Shown piece by piece: positions 17,410 through 25,640 of a DNA stretch of 64,000 bases. The first letter of the stretch is position 1; each line of letters starts with the position of its first letter. Made by a program: the position numbers and the translations under genes. The stretch spans positions 1 through 64,000 of the forward strand of contig JAHFRU010000012.1 of assembly GCA_023266115.1 (NCBI GenBank), in the 5' to 3' direction. Source of the stretch: Gammaproteobacteria bacterium. GTDB taxonomy: Bacteria; Pseudomonadota; Gammaproteobacteria; VBWC01. Below the pieces are notes generated by a model, which saw nothing but the letters and a program-made list of their open reading frames with translations, was not told where the DNA came from and searched no databases.

Positions 17410-17548
17410 CCATGGACGATGCAGGGAATTCGAGCGGTGACCCTGGTCTCGTTTCGCGGCGCAGCATGCGATCAGCCGGTCGCGTGGTATCCATCGCAGA
17501 GGACGCCAGCCAATATCCAGAGGATCAAATTTTTTTGGGCGGTGAGGC

Positions 17549-18031
17549 CTAGTCGCGAAAGTTGGTGTATTGCAGCGGGAGATCGAGCTTGCTGTTGCGT
17601 AGCAGCGCAACGACATCCTGCAGATCATCCTTCTTTTTGCCGCTTACGCGAACCTGGTCCCCTTGAATCGCGGCCTGCACCTTGAGCTTCGAATCCTTGA
17701 CGAGCCTGACGATTTTTCTGGCAAGCTCCTTGTCGATGCCCTGCCGGAGGTTGATGATCTGGCGGGCGCGCTTGCCGGTGATTTCCACCGGTTTGACCTC
17801 CAGGTTGCCGATGTCGACACTGCGCTTCGCCATTTTCTGGTATAGGATGTTCAGCATCTGGTCCAGCTGGAAATCGTTGTCTGCTTCCAGTGTCAATACT
17901 TTCGCTTCCTGTATGACTGACGCATCGGCGCCCTTGAAATCGTAGCGGGTGCCGACTTCGCGGTTGGTCTGGTCCAGCGCATTGGCCAGCTCGTGCATAT
18001 TGATTTCGGATACGACATCGAACGAGGGCAT
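17549..18031 (-). CDS. yajQ: YajQ-family nucleotide/RNA-binding protein
   Basis: A 160-residue cytoplasmic protein matching YajQ (163 residues in E. coli) over its whole length: MPSFDVVSEINMHELANALDQ at the start, TRYDFKG, and the basic ending DDLQDVVALLRN...PLQYTNFRD. The start at 18031 gives the family N-terminus; the frame remains open upstream but that part is not conserved. YajQ homologues bind nucleotides, and in Xanthomonas and Pseudomonas a member is a cyclic-di-GMP effector. It is divergent from the operon beginning at 18138, with about 100 bases between. Confidence 0.95.
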   Translation of the reverse strand: MPSFDVVSEINMHELANALDQTNREVGTRYDFKGADASVIQEAKVLTLEADNDFQLDQMLNILYQKMAKRSVDIGNLEVKPVEITGKRARQIINLRQGIDKELARKIVRLVKDSKLKVQAAIQGDQVRVSGKKKDDLQDVVALLRNSKLDLPLQYTNFRD

Positions 18032-18137
18032 AACGCGCTCCGTAGGCGGATGTGGTGAATAAACCTGTCGGTTGATACCATAAACCGCTGGTGCAGCGGC
18101 CGTCAACGTGCAGTCCGCGGCCGGCAAATCAATATAA

Positions 18138-18725
18138 ATGAGTTGGATGATGACTAAAAATGATCCTGTTGGACGACGTGACCTGCGCAAACAGTTCGAG
18201 GCGCTGGTAGACACTACACGTTTCGAGTATGAAAAGCGCACCGAGATCGGGCGTGCCCACGCCAAGCTTTACGGCGTTATCGCGGCGGGTCTGGCCTACG
18301 GGCTCGGATTTATAGGCGGATATTATGCCTGGCAAAATCAGACCTTGCCGGCGGAGCAATTCTCGATGCTGACATGGATGTGGATGGTGCCGTGCACGTT
18401 CGTCGGGATACTGGTCTGGAAGCTTGTCAGCACGCGCCGGGAATACCCGGTCCGGCAGGAGATCAAGCGTTATATCAGCGAACTGGAGTCGGGCGGCGGC
18501 CTGTTATGGCGCTACGCGCCGTTGCTCGACCAGAACGACATCGGGGGGTCGGTCATCGGGCGCGTGATCGAGCTGTCGCACGACGGGCGGATCAACGAGA
18601 TTGCGCTGGAGGACTATACAAAGGCGGTAGACAGGATACATGGTCTGCTGAACGGTGCCCGGAACGTAGTACCGACAGCCGACCGTCTCCAACGCGTCGC
18701 GCGCAACTTCGGTGATGCGGCATGA
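18138..18725 (+). CDS. Two-helix membrane protein of unknown function
   Basis: The protein has 195 residues and I do not recognise the family. A charged cytoplasmic N-terminus (about 1-45) precedes two hydrophobic helices, about 46-66 (VIAAGLAYGLGFIGGYYAW) and 78-98 (LTWMWMVPCTFVGILVWKLV), joined by a short loop. A cytoplasmic tail of about 95 residues follows. The tail has a mixed-charge helical pattern with no known motif. In-frame ATGs at 18147 and 18150 are alternative starts. It lies 24 bases before the MoeA-like gene on the same strand and is probably its operon partner. Confidence 0.75.
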   Translation: MSWMMTKNDPVGRRDLRKQFEALVDTTRFEYEKRTEIGRAHAKLYGVIAAGLAYGLGFIGGYYAWQNQTLPAEQFSMLTWMWMVPCTFVGILVWKLVSTRREYPVRQEIKRYISELESGGGLLWRYAPLLDQNDIGGSVIGRVIELSHDGRINEIALEDYTKAVDRIHGLLNGARNVVPTADRLQRVARNFGDAA

Positions 18726-18749
18726 ATTCACTTCGAACGGGGTAAACCA

Positions 18750-19751
18750 ATGAACGACGTTTCGCCATTAATCGCAGCACAACAACGTTATGTCAATGCC
18801 GTGCCGTTTCGCGCACTCCCTGCGCAGCCCTGCCGACTGACCGAGGCGCTGGGGCGGGTCCTGTCCGCCGATTTCGTCGCGCCGATGGACGCGCCGCCTT
18901 ATTCGCGGGCGATAGCCGAAGGCTTTGTCGTGCATACCGGGGATAGCCGCGGTGCCGACGAAAAAGCGCCGGTGCGTTTTCGTGTCACGGGCGTCTGTAA
19001 TCCCGGCGATGCGCAGTGCCCGACCTTTGGCAAAGGTGAGGCGGTGAGTGTCGTCACCGGCAGCATCATTCCGGATGGCGAATATTCGGTGGTGCGGATG
19101 TGGGACTGCGAACGCAGCAACGATGGATTTTCGATCACGCGGCCGTTCGCGCCGCGGTTTTTTATTGAAGACCGCGGCTGCGATCATTCGCGCGGTAAGC
19201 CGGTGGTGTCCGCCGGCACGCTGCTGGGGCCGTCCGAGATCGGGTCGATCGCGAGTTTCGGTGTGGCTACCGTCGGTGTGGCAAGGATTCCGGTGGTCAA
19301 GCTGTTTTCTTCCGGCAACGAGGTGATTCCGCTGACAGAAAAAATGCGTCCAGGGGCGATTTTTGATTGCAATGCGCCGATGTTGTCGGCAGCGGTTGCG
19401 CAATGCGGGGCGACACCGGTATTCGGCGGCATCATGCGCGACGATTTTGACGCGTTTGTTGTCGCCGTGCGCCAGGCATTGCGTGACTCGGACATGGTAT
19501 TGATCTCGGGTGGAACCGCGGTGGGTGGACGGGACTTTATCGTCGATCTGGTCGCGGCGGTCGGCGAGTTGATCGTGAATGGTGTGCCGATGAAGTCCGG
19601 CAAACCACTGATCATGGGCATAGTCGGCGGCAAGCCGCTGGTCTGTGTCGCGGGCCATCCGCCCGAGGCGTTACGCGGCTTTCGTTTGTTCGGTGTTCCG
19701 GCGCTGCACCGCCTGACTGGGCGGAATGCCGAATTGCCGGTTGACGAGTGA
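18750..19751 (+). CDS. Divergent MoeA-like molybdopterin-binding protein lacking domain IV
   Basis: At 333 residues it is about 75 shorter than MoeA (about 410); the C-terminal beta-barrel domain IV is missing. The MoeA core is recognisable: RLTEALGRVLS, the VVTGSIIPDGEYSVVRMWD block, the LFSSGNEVIPL motif and SGGTAVGGRDF in the MoCF-binding domain. Functional motifs differ, however. The PxDxSAMDGYA loop reads PYSRAIAEGF (residues 50-59), replacing the conserved Asp, and the GxPGNPVSA loop reads VAGHPPEALRG. Canonical MoeA inserts molybdate into adenylylated molybdopterin. These changes make that activity doubtful. A GGGG ribosome site is 8 bases upstream, and its TGA overlaps the GTG start of the FGGY kinase. 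Confidence 0.8.
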   Translation: MNDVSPLIAAQQRYVNAVPFRALPAQPCRLTEALGRVLSADFVAPMDAPPYSRAIAEGFVVHTGDSRGADEKAPVRFRVTGVCNPGDAQCPTFGKGEAVSVVTGSIIPDGEYSVVRMWDCERSNDGFSITRPFAPRFFIEDRGCDHSRGKPVVSAGTLLGPSEIGSIASFGVATVGVARIPVVKLFSSGNEVIPLTEKMRPGAIFDCNAPMLSAAVAQCGATPVFGGIMRDDFDAFVVAVRQALRDSDMVLISGGTAVGGRDFIVDLVAAVGELIVNGVPMKSGKPLIMGIVGGKPLVCVAGHPPEALRGFRLFGVPALHRLTGRNAELPVDE

Positions 19752-21196
19752 GCGCGGCTACGTCCGTCGCTGCTGCTGATCTTTATCTTGCGCTGGATCA
19801 GGGCGGACACAGCAGCCGGGCACTGGTCTTCGACGGCCGTGCGCGCATTGTGGCGCAGGGACGGGTGGACATCACGACGCTGAAGCCGCGCGCGGGCTGG
19901 GTCGAGAATGATCCGGACGAGGTCGTCAACTCGTTGACCGAGTCCATCCGGCAGGCCGCGCAGGCACTCGGCCCGCGTTGTCGGGAACTGATTGCTGCCG
20001 GTCTGGCGACTCAGCGCTCGAGTATTGTTTGCTGGCACCGGCAGAGCGGTGCGGCGCTCAGCCCGGTGATCAGCTGGCAGGATCGGCGCACCCACGCGCA
20101 ACTCAAACAATACCAACGCAGCGGTGCTGATATACACAAGACGACGGGCCTGTTTCTGACCGCCCATTACGGCGCGACCAAGCTGCGCTGGTGTCTCGAT
20201 CATCTGCCGGCGGTCCGGCAGGCCCATGGGCAGGGGGAGTTGTGCTGGGGGCCGCTCGCCGCGTTTCTGGTTTTCCGCTTGTTGCGCGAACGCCCGCACC
20301 TCGTCGATCCGGCGAATGCATCCCGCACGCTGTTGTGGAGTCTGCGCGATAACGACTGGGAACCGTCGTTGCTCGATCTGTTTGGACTTCCGCCGGGTGT
20401 ATTGCCTGCGGTAGTGCCGACCCGGCACGGCTACGGAACGTTGCCGGTCGGCGATGCCGCGATTCCGTTGACGATCCTGACCGGCGACCAGTCCGCCGCG
20501 ATTTTCTCGCTTGGCTACCCACAGCCCGACGCGGTTTACATCAATGTCGGCACCGGTGCGTTCGTGCAACGTATCGAGGGGCAGGTACCGGCGTACAACG
20601 CCCGCTTGTTGACCAGTATGGTGTTGCGTGACGACAACCGCAGCGTATATGCGCTGGAAGGTACGGTTAATGGCGCGGCTTCGGCGCTGGACTGGCTGGA
20701 GAGCAGCGCAGGCGTGCGTGACGTTATCGGCAATTTATCGGAGTGGTTGGCACGGGCAGGTAGTCCGCCGCTGTTTCTCAATGGTGTCGGCGGCCTCGGT
20801 GCGCCGTTCTGGATACCGAATTTTGAGAATCGGTTTATCGGTGAGGGCGAAGCCTGGCAAAAGGCGGTTGCGGTGATCGAAAGCATTGTGTTTCTGCTGA
20901 TGGTTAATCTGGAGGAGATGCAGACGATGCGATCGCCGCCGGAGACGATACACATCGGCGGCGGTCTGACCGCACAGGACGGTCTCTGCCAGCGACTCGC
21001 CGATCTGGCGGGTTTGCCGATCTATCGGGCGGCGGAGCGCGAGTCGACCGCACGCGGCACGGCGTTTCTGCTCGCGGGTTGTCCGGCGCCCTGGCCCGAG
21101 CATGTGCACGGTGACTGGTTCACACCGCGCTCCAATGCCGGTCTGCGTGAGCGTTACCGCCGCTGGCACGCGGAGATGCAGCGCAGCGTTACCTAG
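19748..21196 (+). CDS. FGGY-family carbohydrate kinase, glycerol kinase-like
   Basis: A 482-residue ATP-dependent sugar or polyol kinase. It starts at a GTG overlapping the MoeA-like stop (GTGA). The FGGY signatures are DLYLALDQGGHSSRALVFDG at the N-terminus, WVENDPDEVV, ISWQDRRT near 109-115, TGDQSAAIF near 246-253 (Asp247 the likely catalytic base) and GGLTAQDGLCQRLADL near the C-terminus. Of the four glycerol-contacting residues in E. coli GlpK, Arg83 and Asp245 are kept (Arg90, Asp247) but Glu84 and Tyr135 become Ser91 and His140. The substrate is therefore probably not glycerol. Its TAG stop is formed by the CTAG flank of the adjacent short mobile element. Confidence 0.85.
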   Translation: MSAATSVAAADLYLALDQGGHSSRALVFDGRARIVAQGRVDITTLKPRAGWVENDPDEVVNSLTESIRQAAQALGPRCRELIAAGLATQRSSIVCWHRQSGAALSPVISWQDRRTHAQLKQYQRSGADIHKTTGLFLTAHYGATKLRWCLDHLPAVRQAHGQGELCWGPLAAFLVFRLLRERPHLVDPANASRTLLWSLRDNDWEPSLLDLFGLPPGVLPAVVPTRHGYGTLPVGDAAIPLTILTGDQSAAIFSLGYPQPDAVYINVGTGAFVQRIEGQVPAYNARLLTSMVLRDDNRSVYALEGTVNGAASALDWLESSAGVRDVIGNLSEWLARAGSPPLFLNGVGGLGAPFWIPNFENRFIGEGEAWQKAVAVIESIVFLLMVNLEEMQTMRSPPETIHIGGGLTAQDGLCQRLADLAGLPIYRAAERESTARGTAFLLAGCPAPWPEHVHGDWFTPRSNAGLRERYRRWHAEMQRSVT

Positions 21197-21349
21197 CAGG
21201 CTGTTGAAAAACAGCCTGCATGCGGCGCATGGATGCACAGCCATTTTTCAAACAGGGTTTCAACTGTTTGGAAAATGAAGCAAAGCAAAAATCACATTTT
21301 TTGCTTTGCGCGTTGAAAAAGGCCATGGGTGAACTTTTTCAACATCCTG
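21197..21349. mobile_element. MITE-like palindromic element between convergent genes (153 bp)
   Basis: Terminal inverted repeats CAGGCTGTTGAAAAA (left) and CAGGATGTTGAAAAA (right, minus strand) differ at one of 15 positions. The flanks are CTAG (21193-21196) and TTAG (21350-21353), a one-mismatch YTAR target duplication. The interior is a string of hairpins: CAGGCTGTT-GAAA-AACAGCCTG at the left tip, a TTTTCAAACAG/CTGTTTGGAAAA pair, GCAAAGCAAAAA/TTTTTTGCTTTGC, and GTTGAAAAA/TTTTTCAAC at the right. No coding capacity. Both neighbouring genes end exactly on its flanks, and the hairpins could terminate both. Confidence 0.75.
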
Positions 21350-22456
21350 TTAGTCCGGCTGGCGGCGGAAATGTTGCAGCGCGCGCCCGGAATCGATCGC
21401 GTCTCGGGCGGCGTTGGCTGCGGCGCGATAAGTCCCGTGGCGCGCCGTATGCACGAGACACAGCGCTGTGCCATATACGAGGCTGTCCCGCGTCAGGCCC
21501 GGTGCGCCTTCCAGTGCCCGGATGCCCGCCGTAGCGGCGAACGCCGCGACGGCGGTGGAATCGATACTGCGGTCATCGTTGACGATTGTTGCCGGAACAG
21601 GCGCCGCGCGTTGCTCTGCGCGCACATCTACCTGTTCCGGATCGAATGTAATCGCCGCGTCGGGGTTGGTGCCGTGGAATGAATTCCCGACGACTGCTTT
21701 ATTCAGTGGCGGTATCACCCCGCCTTCAACGCCGCGCACGATAAGCGCAGAGGCGAAGCCGGCGTAGCGGGCCATATCGGTATAGATCGTTGCGTATTCC
21801 TTATGCACGAAGCCGGTAACGAGATGTGTCTTGCCGCGCGCCCGCACGGGGCCGGTCATGGTTTCGAGCGTGGTGATACAGGTGCGTTTGACCATCAGCC
21901 GCCGCAGGTCGATCAGCCGATGCAGCGCGGGGCAGAACACGCGCTGATCGACATAAGACCAGCCTATCCGTGGATCGGCGAGGCGTGCCGACACCTGGTC
22001 GGGTGACAGTCCGACGTCGATACCGGCGGCCGCCAGCACCATATGGTGTGTGATGCCGTATTTCGGCGCGACGGTCCGCAGACCGTGGGAGACGGCAGGC
22101 AGGCCGCAGGCGGCGAGTACCGCCGGCAGAAACGGCGCTGCGGGTACGTGGCGCACGTAGCCATTGTAAGGGTCCGCCAGGTCGACCAGCTCATCCACCG
22201 GGGCGGTAATCGTGAGCGTGCGGGAGCGGATCGCCTCGAACACGCCACGCGTTTCCGCCTCCGTTTCGCGTTTCATGCGCAGCGCAATCAGAAAAATCGC
22301 CGCCTGCACCGGCGCTGTCTGACCGGCGAGTATCGCCTGCATCGCGGCGCGGGCATCCTCGCGCGACAGGTTCTTGCTCATCGTCGGGCCGGTTGCGATT
22401 CGTTGTATGCACGATGTAAGCAGCTGATCAGCGTCGGATTGATCCGGGTAATTCAT
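21350..22456 (-). CDS. TrpD2/YbiB-type anthranilate phosphoribosyltransferase-like protein
   Basis: A 368-residue member of glycosyltransferase family 3 fold proteins. The N-terminal helical domain (NLSREDARAAMQAILAGQTA) and the LVDLADPYNGYVRHVPAAPFL block replace the true TrpD signature VDIVGTGGDG, so the phosphoribosyl-binding glycine loop is absent. The later KYGITHHMVLAAAGIDVGLS and SYVDQRVFCPALHRLIDLR segments match TrpD2/YbiB proteins. E. coli YbiB binds nucleic acid and is not a tryptophan enzyme. I infer the same for this one. The TAA stop is within the flank of the short element next to it. Confidence 0.78.
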   Translation of the reverse strand: MNYPDQSDADQLLTSCIQRIATGPTMSKNLSREDARAAMQAILAGQTAPVQAAIFLIALRMKRETEAETRGVFEAIRSRTLTITAPVDELVDLADPYNGYVRHVPAAPFLPAVLAACGLPAVSHGLRTVAPKYGITHHMVLAAAGIDVGLSPDQVSARLADPRIGWSYVDQRVFCPALHRLIDLRRLMVKRTCITTLETMTGPVRARGKTHLVTGFVHKEYATIYTDMARYAGFASALIVRGVEGGVIPPLNKAVVGNSFHGTNPDAAITFDPEQVDVRAEQRAAPVPATIVNDDRSIDSTAVAAFAATAGIRALEGAPGLTRDSLVYGTALCLVHTARHGTYRAAANAARDAIDSGRALQHFRRQPD

Positions 22457-22513
22457 GGCTTGCCACGGGTGAGTGAACGGCGGCTGGTCAGGCTAGAGCG
22501 CCCGTTGGCGCGC

Positions 22514-23938
22514 TTAATATACACCGACATCCAGATAGTTATAGGAAATCTTGCGTATCGCGATCGTGAACGCGGCAGTGCGGAGATCAATAACCTTGTC
22601 GTTGGTCGCGAGGATTTCACGCATTTCCTGGTAGGCATTGCGCATCGTGTCATCCAGGCCGGACCTGACCAGGTCGATTTCATCGACACCGCGGTTCAGC
22701 CAGCGCTTGGTTTCAGCCGGTATCTGCTCGCCGGTCAGCTGTTCGAGCAGGGCGGTGTATTGATTGTTGCGCACCTCGTCATGACGACGCTGCAGGCGCC
22801 CGAACCGGATATGGGACAGGTTACGTATCCACTCGAAATAGGAAACGATGACACCACCCGAGTTTACAAACACGTCCGGCAGAATCGTCACGCCTCGGTG
22901 ACGCAGGATTTCATCGGCTTCGAAAGTCACCGGTCCGTTGGCGGCCTCGACCACCATCTTGGCCTTGATCCGCCCCGCGTTCGCGCTGGTAATCTGATTC
23001 TCCATCGCCGCTGGAATCAGGATATCGCAGTCAAGCTCCAGAGCGCCGGCGCCGTTGGAGTCGAATTTAACGCCGGGAAATCCTGCGACCGATTTGTGCT
23101 CGACCATGTGCCGATACACCTCTTCGACGGGGAGACCGTTGTCGTCGATCAGCACGCCGCCGCGTTCAATGATCGCGATGACCTTGACGCGGTCTTCTTC
23201 GGACAAAAACTTTGCGGCGTGGTAGCCGACGTTGCCCAGTCCCTGAATCGCGACACGTTTGCCGTCGAGCCCGCCGGACAGACCGGCGCGCTCGACGTCA
23301 TCCGCATGCCGGAAAAACTCCTGCAACGCGAACTGGACACCGCGACCGGTAGCTTCGGTGCGTCCGCGTATACCCCCCTGATGGACCGGTTTGCCGGTAA
23401 CGCAGGCGAGGTAGTTGATATCTTCCGGGTGGAGATGCTTGTAGGTATCCACCATCCAGGCCATTTCACGCTGCCCGGTTCCCATGTCCGGCGCCGGCAC
23501 GTTGGTGGCTGGATTCAGGAAGCCCTTGCGCGCCAACTCCAGCGTAAAGCGCCGTGTAATGAGCTGCATCTCGTCGCGGGTGTACTGGGACGGGTCGATC
23601 AGCAGTGCGCCCTTGGAACCGCCGAACGGCACATCCACCAACGCGCACTTGTATGTCATCAGTGCGGCGAGCGCCTCGACTTCGCTTTGGTTTACGTGAG
23701 GGGTGTAGCGAATGCCGCCTTTGGACGGCAGGCGATGCGTGCTGTGCACCGCACGCCAACCGGTAATCACCTCGACAGTGCCGCGTATCTTGACGGGGAA
23801 CTGTACCTTGAGCACGGAACCGCAGCCATGGATGGCTCTGGCCGTGCCAGGATCGAGGTCCAGCGCATCCATCGCGCGTTTGACCATCAGGTCGACACTG
23901 TGTTGAAACGTAACGCCGGAAGTTTCGTCAATTGTCAT
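22514..23938 (-). CDS. Glu/Leu/Phe/Val-family dehydrogenase, probable glutamate dehydrogenase
   Basis: A 474-residue oxidoreductase converting glutamate and 2-oxoglutarate with NAD(P). Domain I carries GWRAVHSTHRLPSKGGIRY and the catalytic-Lys loop CALVDVPFGGSKGAL. Domain II has the Rossmann motif IQGLGNVG. Both are as in hexameric GDH. The start at 23938 (MTIDETSG) is preferred because the upstream extension is not conserved. A helical insert of about 50 residues after ASYFEW (residues about 395-440) makes it longer than the usual 420-450. Coenzyme preference is not certain. It lies just upstream of the TrpD2-like gene on the same strand (57-base gap) and could be co-transcribed. Confidence 0.9.
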   Translation of the reverse strand: MTIDETSGVTFQHSVDLMVKRAMDALDLDPGTARAIHGCGSVLKVQFPVKIRGTVEVITGWRAVHSTHRLPSKGGIRYTPHVNQSEVEALAALMTYKCALVDVPFGGSKGALLIDPSQYTRDEMQLITRRFTLELARKGFLNPATNVPAPDMGTGQREMAWMVDTYKHLHPEDINYLACVTGKPVHQGGIRGRTEATGRGVQFALQEFFRHADDVERAGLSGGLDGKRVAIQGLGNVGYHAAKFLSEEDRVKVIAIIERGGVLIDDNGLPVEEVYRHMVEHKSVAGFPGVKFDSNGAGALELDCDILIPAAMENQITSANAGRIKAKMVVEAANGPVTFEADEILRHRGVTILPDVFVNSGGVIVSYFEWIRNLSHIRFGRLQRRHDEVRNNQYTALLEQLTGEQIPAETKRWLNRGVDEIDLVRSGLDDTMRNAYQEMREILATNDKVIDLRTAAFTIAIRKISYNYLDVGVY

Positions 23939-24907
23939 CGTCTCTAGATCCCGTCTGAGTGTCAGTGGAAAAAGTATAGGGGCTGACGAGCGGGCGCGTA
24001 AACTTAATTCTCGCAAACACCGGCGTCCTTCGTATCGGCGTAGAAATTTCTATTCCGAGCTTGTGCGGTTCGATGGATGTACCGCATCGCCCGCGTTCAA
24101 TCAAGCAATAAAAACGGGCCTGCGTATCGACGACGGCAGTCCGTCACCGGAACAACGATGACGGGCTGACTGAATCCGCATCGCTGTCACTGGTTTTATC
24201 GTCGACGATCACGACGACGCATGCGCTATCGTTCGCCAGGCCGAACGACATGTCCTCAACCACTAAACTGTTGTTACCTGCACTGACCAGGGCCCACACT
24301 GAAAATGTCGGCCTGAAAGACGGTGGTCCGGTTAACAGCCCCGATCAGTGCGCCAACGACCGAATTTCCGTGAATGACGACTTGATTATCACCAGCCTGG
24401 GGTCGGGTATCGCGCCGCGCCCCGGTGTCTCTGAATCAATCAGCAAACGCAGGGGATGGAAAAAATAATAACGACGCTCGGAGCGCCACGGCCTTGAGTT
24501 TCTTTACTGTGATGGTATCCGTACTAAATCTAAGATTGTTATCCACGCTTTATAGCGTTGATTTCGCTGTTAACAGGAGAGTCCTTGCGCGGGGCCGGAA
24601 TCAGGCGCACGGGGAAATTTCGCACAGCGAATCTTACGAAGAAGAACAAAAATTCCGATTAGATTTCATGGGGTCGGGACGATATTCGATGACGTTTCGG
24701 TGGCGCCGAGACTGGAGTAATTAACTATAATCATTACCAAATAGTTGCAGTTACCGGCCACTTTCGGCGGAATCGTGAATTTCCGCATAATTGTGTATAC
24801 TTCTGCCGACGGTTTTCGTCGTTCGAGCGTTTGGACAGGGTTGATCTTACAATTAGGACCTTCCGCTCTCGATAAGCCGATAGCCAGCCAGAAAAGAGGA
24901 GACAATA
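23939..24907. other. Long intergenic region before the histone-fold gene
   Basis: Almost a kilobase without a gene I can support. Open frames are short, lack ribosome sites and have no clear family motif. The region should contain the promoter of the GDH gene (left, minus strand) and of the histone-fold gene (right). The right-hand half is AT-richer than the surrounding sequence. Confidence 0.5.
24773..24801 (+). promoter_or_regulatory. Candidate promoter of the histone-fold gene
   Basis: A good -10 box TATACT (24796-24801, 5 of 6) is preceded at 17 bases by a poor -35 (TCGTGA). The untranslated leader would be about 100 bases. Weak -35 with good -10 may mean an activated or alternative-sigma promoter. 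Confidence 0.4.
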
Positions 24908-25093
24908 ATGGCGGAAGATACTCTCGTCGTCGCATCCAAACTCAAGAAATACATCAAGGACAAGGCAGACATGAATACGTCTGCTGGCGCCCTTGAGGTC
25001 CTCTCGGACCGGATACGGGCCATGTGTGATCAGGCGATCGAAAACGCCCGGTCGGATGGCCGCAAGACGGTCAAGGACCGCGACTTCTCCTAG
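24908..25093 (+). CDS. Bacterial histone-fold protein (Bdellovibrio Bd0055/HBb-like)
   Basis: A 61-residue protein with a minimal histone fold. Residues 6-19 (LVVASKLKKYIKDK) form helix 1, 24-50 (TSAGALEVLSDRIRAMCDQA...) the long central helix, and 51-61 the loop and short helix 3. The loop GRKTVKDRDF (residues 51-60) matches the archaeal histone HMfB loop GRKTIKAED, with the Arg-Thr...Asp clamp (Arg52, Thr54, Asp59). The length equals that of the Bdellovibrio histone, and there is no C-terminal extension. AGGAG stands 8 bases before the ATG; a terminator follows the stop. The gene is monocistronic. It probably binds DNA as a dimer; whether it bends DNA or coats it as filaments is not predictable. 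Confidence 0.88.
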   Translation: MAEDTLVVASKLKKYIKDKADMNTSAGALEVLSDRIRAMCDQAIENARSDGRKTVKDRDFS

Positions 25094-25188
25094 CGCCGCA
25101 GGTTTGCGGTGACCGAGGGGGGAAGTAGTCAATCTGATCGGATTGAATTGCTTACGAGCCTTTACAATAGACAGTGGTTCATTTGCCG

Positions 25189-25216
25189 AGCCCGCCATTT
25201 TGGCGGGCTTTTTTTG
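25189..25216 (+). terminator. Intrinsic terminator after the histone-fold gene
   Basis: Stem AGCCCGCC (25189-25196) with GGCGGGCT (25202-25209), loop ATTTT, then a run of T. It follows the stop codon by about 95 bases. Confidence 0.93.
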
Positions 25217-25640
25217 TGATTAGTATACCCCGCCAAGCCGTTGTCCCCGCTCAATAGGAACCGGAGCTGAGCGATTCGGTTGACGACGGTCATGCCGCAG
25301 GACGCGGCGATTAATCCCCCGTCGGGGTGAAGTTCGGACGACGTAAAGTCCCGGGAAAACCCCGGCGATCTCAGCGCTCTAGGGACTGCAGTGCCAACCG
25401 TAACGCCATCAAGAAGTCAGAAAAAGCAAATATCTTGTGCTTGATTTCCATAATTGCTTCATGTAGCTATAAGCGCCGGGAAAATCTGATTTTCTTGGGT
25501 ATTTTGACCTTTTGGCTGTCCGTGCATGTGGTTTTTGTGTGCTGGTATGTAGAAGTTGCTTTCTCCAATACTTCACTTGATAACCTTTCATAATCCGCAT
25601 GCCTGGACGCTACAGACATTTCGATTATGGGGGGATAGTT
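25217..25640. other. Intergenic region and leader of the cold-shock gene
   Basis: No gene is supported. The cold-shock promoter and a long untranslated leader should lie here, as is usual for csp genes. A compact potential structure at 25347-25387 combines AGTC/GACT with an inner CCGGG-AAAA(C)-CCCGG hairpin. I could not assign it to a known riboswitch or cold-box class. Confidence 0.4.

Noticed and set aside
22043-23947. 634-residue plus-strand open frame over the GDH and TrpD2-like genes
   Set aside because: It lies antisense to two well-supported genes, has no family motif, and long antisense frames are expected in GC-rich coding DNA.
24250-24468. Open frame with a stretch (VNDDLIITSLGSGIA) faintly like DJ-1/PfpI proteins
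   Set aside because: The similarity covers about 15 residues only, there is no ribosome site and no catalytic Cys. I could not trace the rest of the domain in other frames, so a decayed gene is not supportable.
25217-25640. Riboswitch in the cold-shock leader
   Set aside because: I compared it by eye with c-di-GMP, fluoride, TPP and guanidine classes and found no match; kept only as a possible structure.
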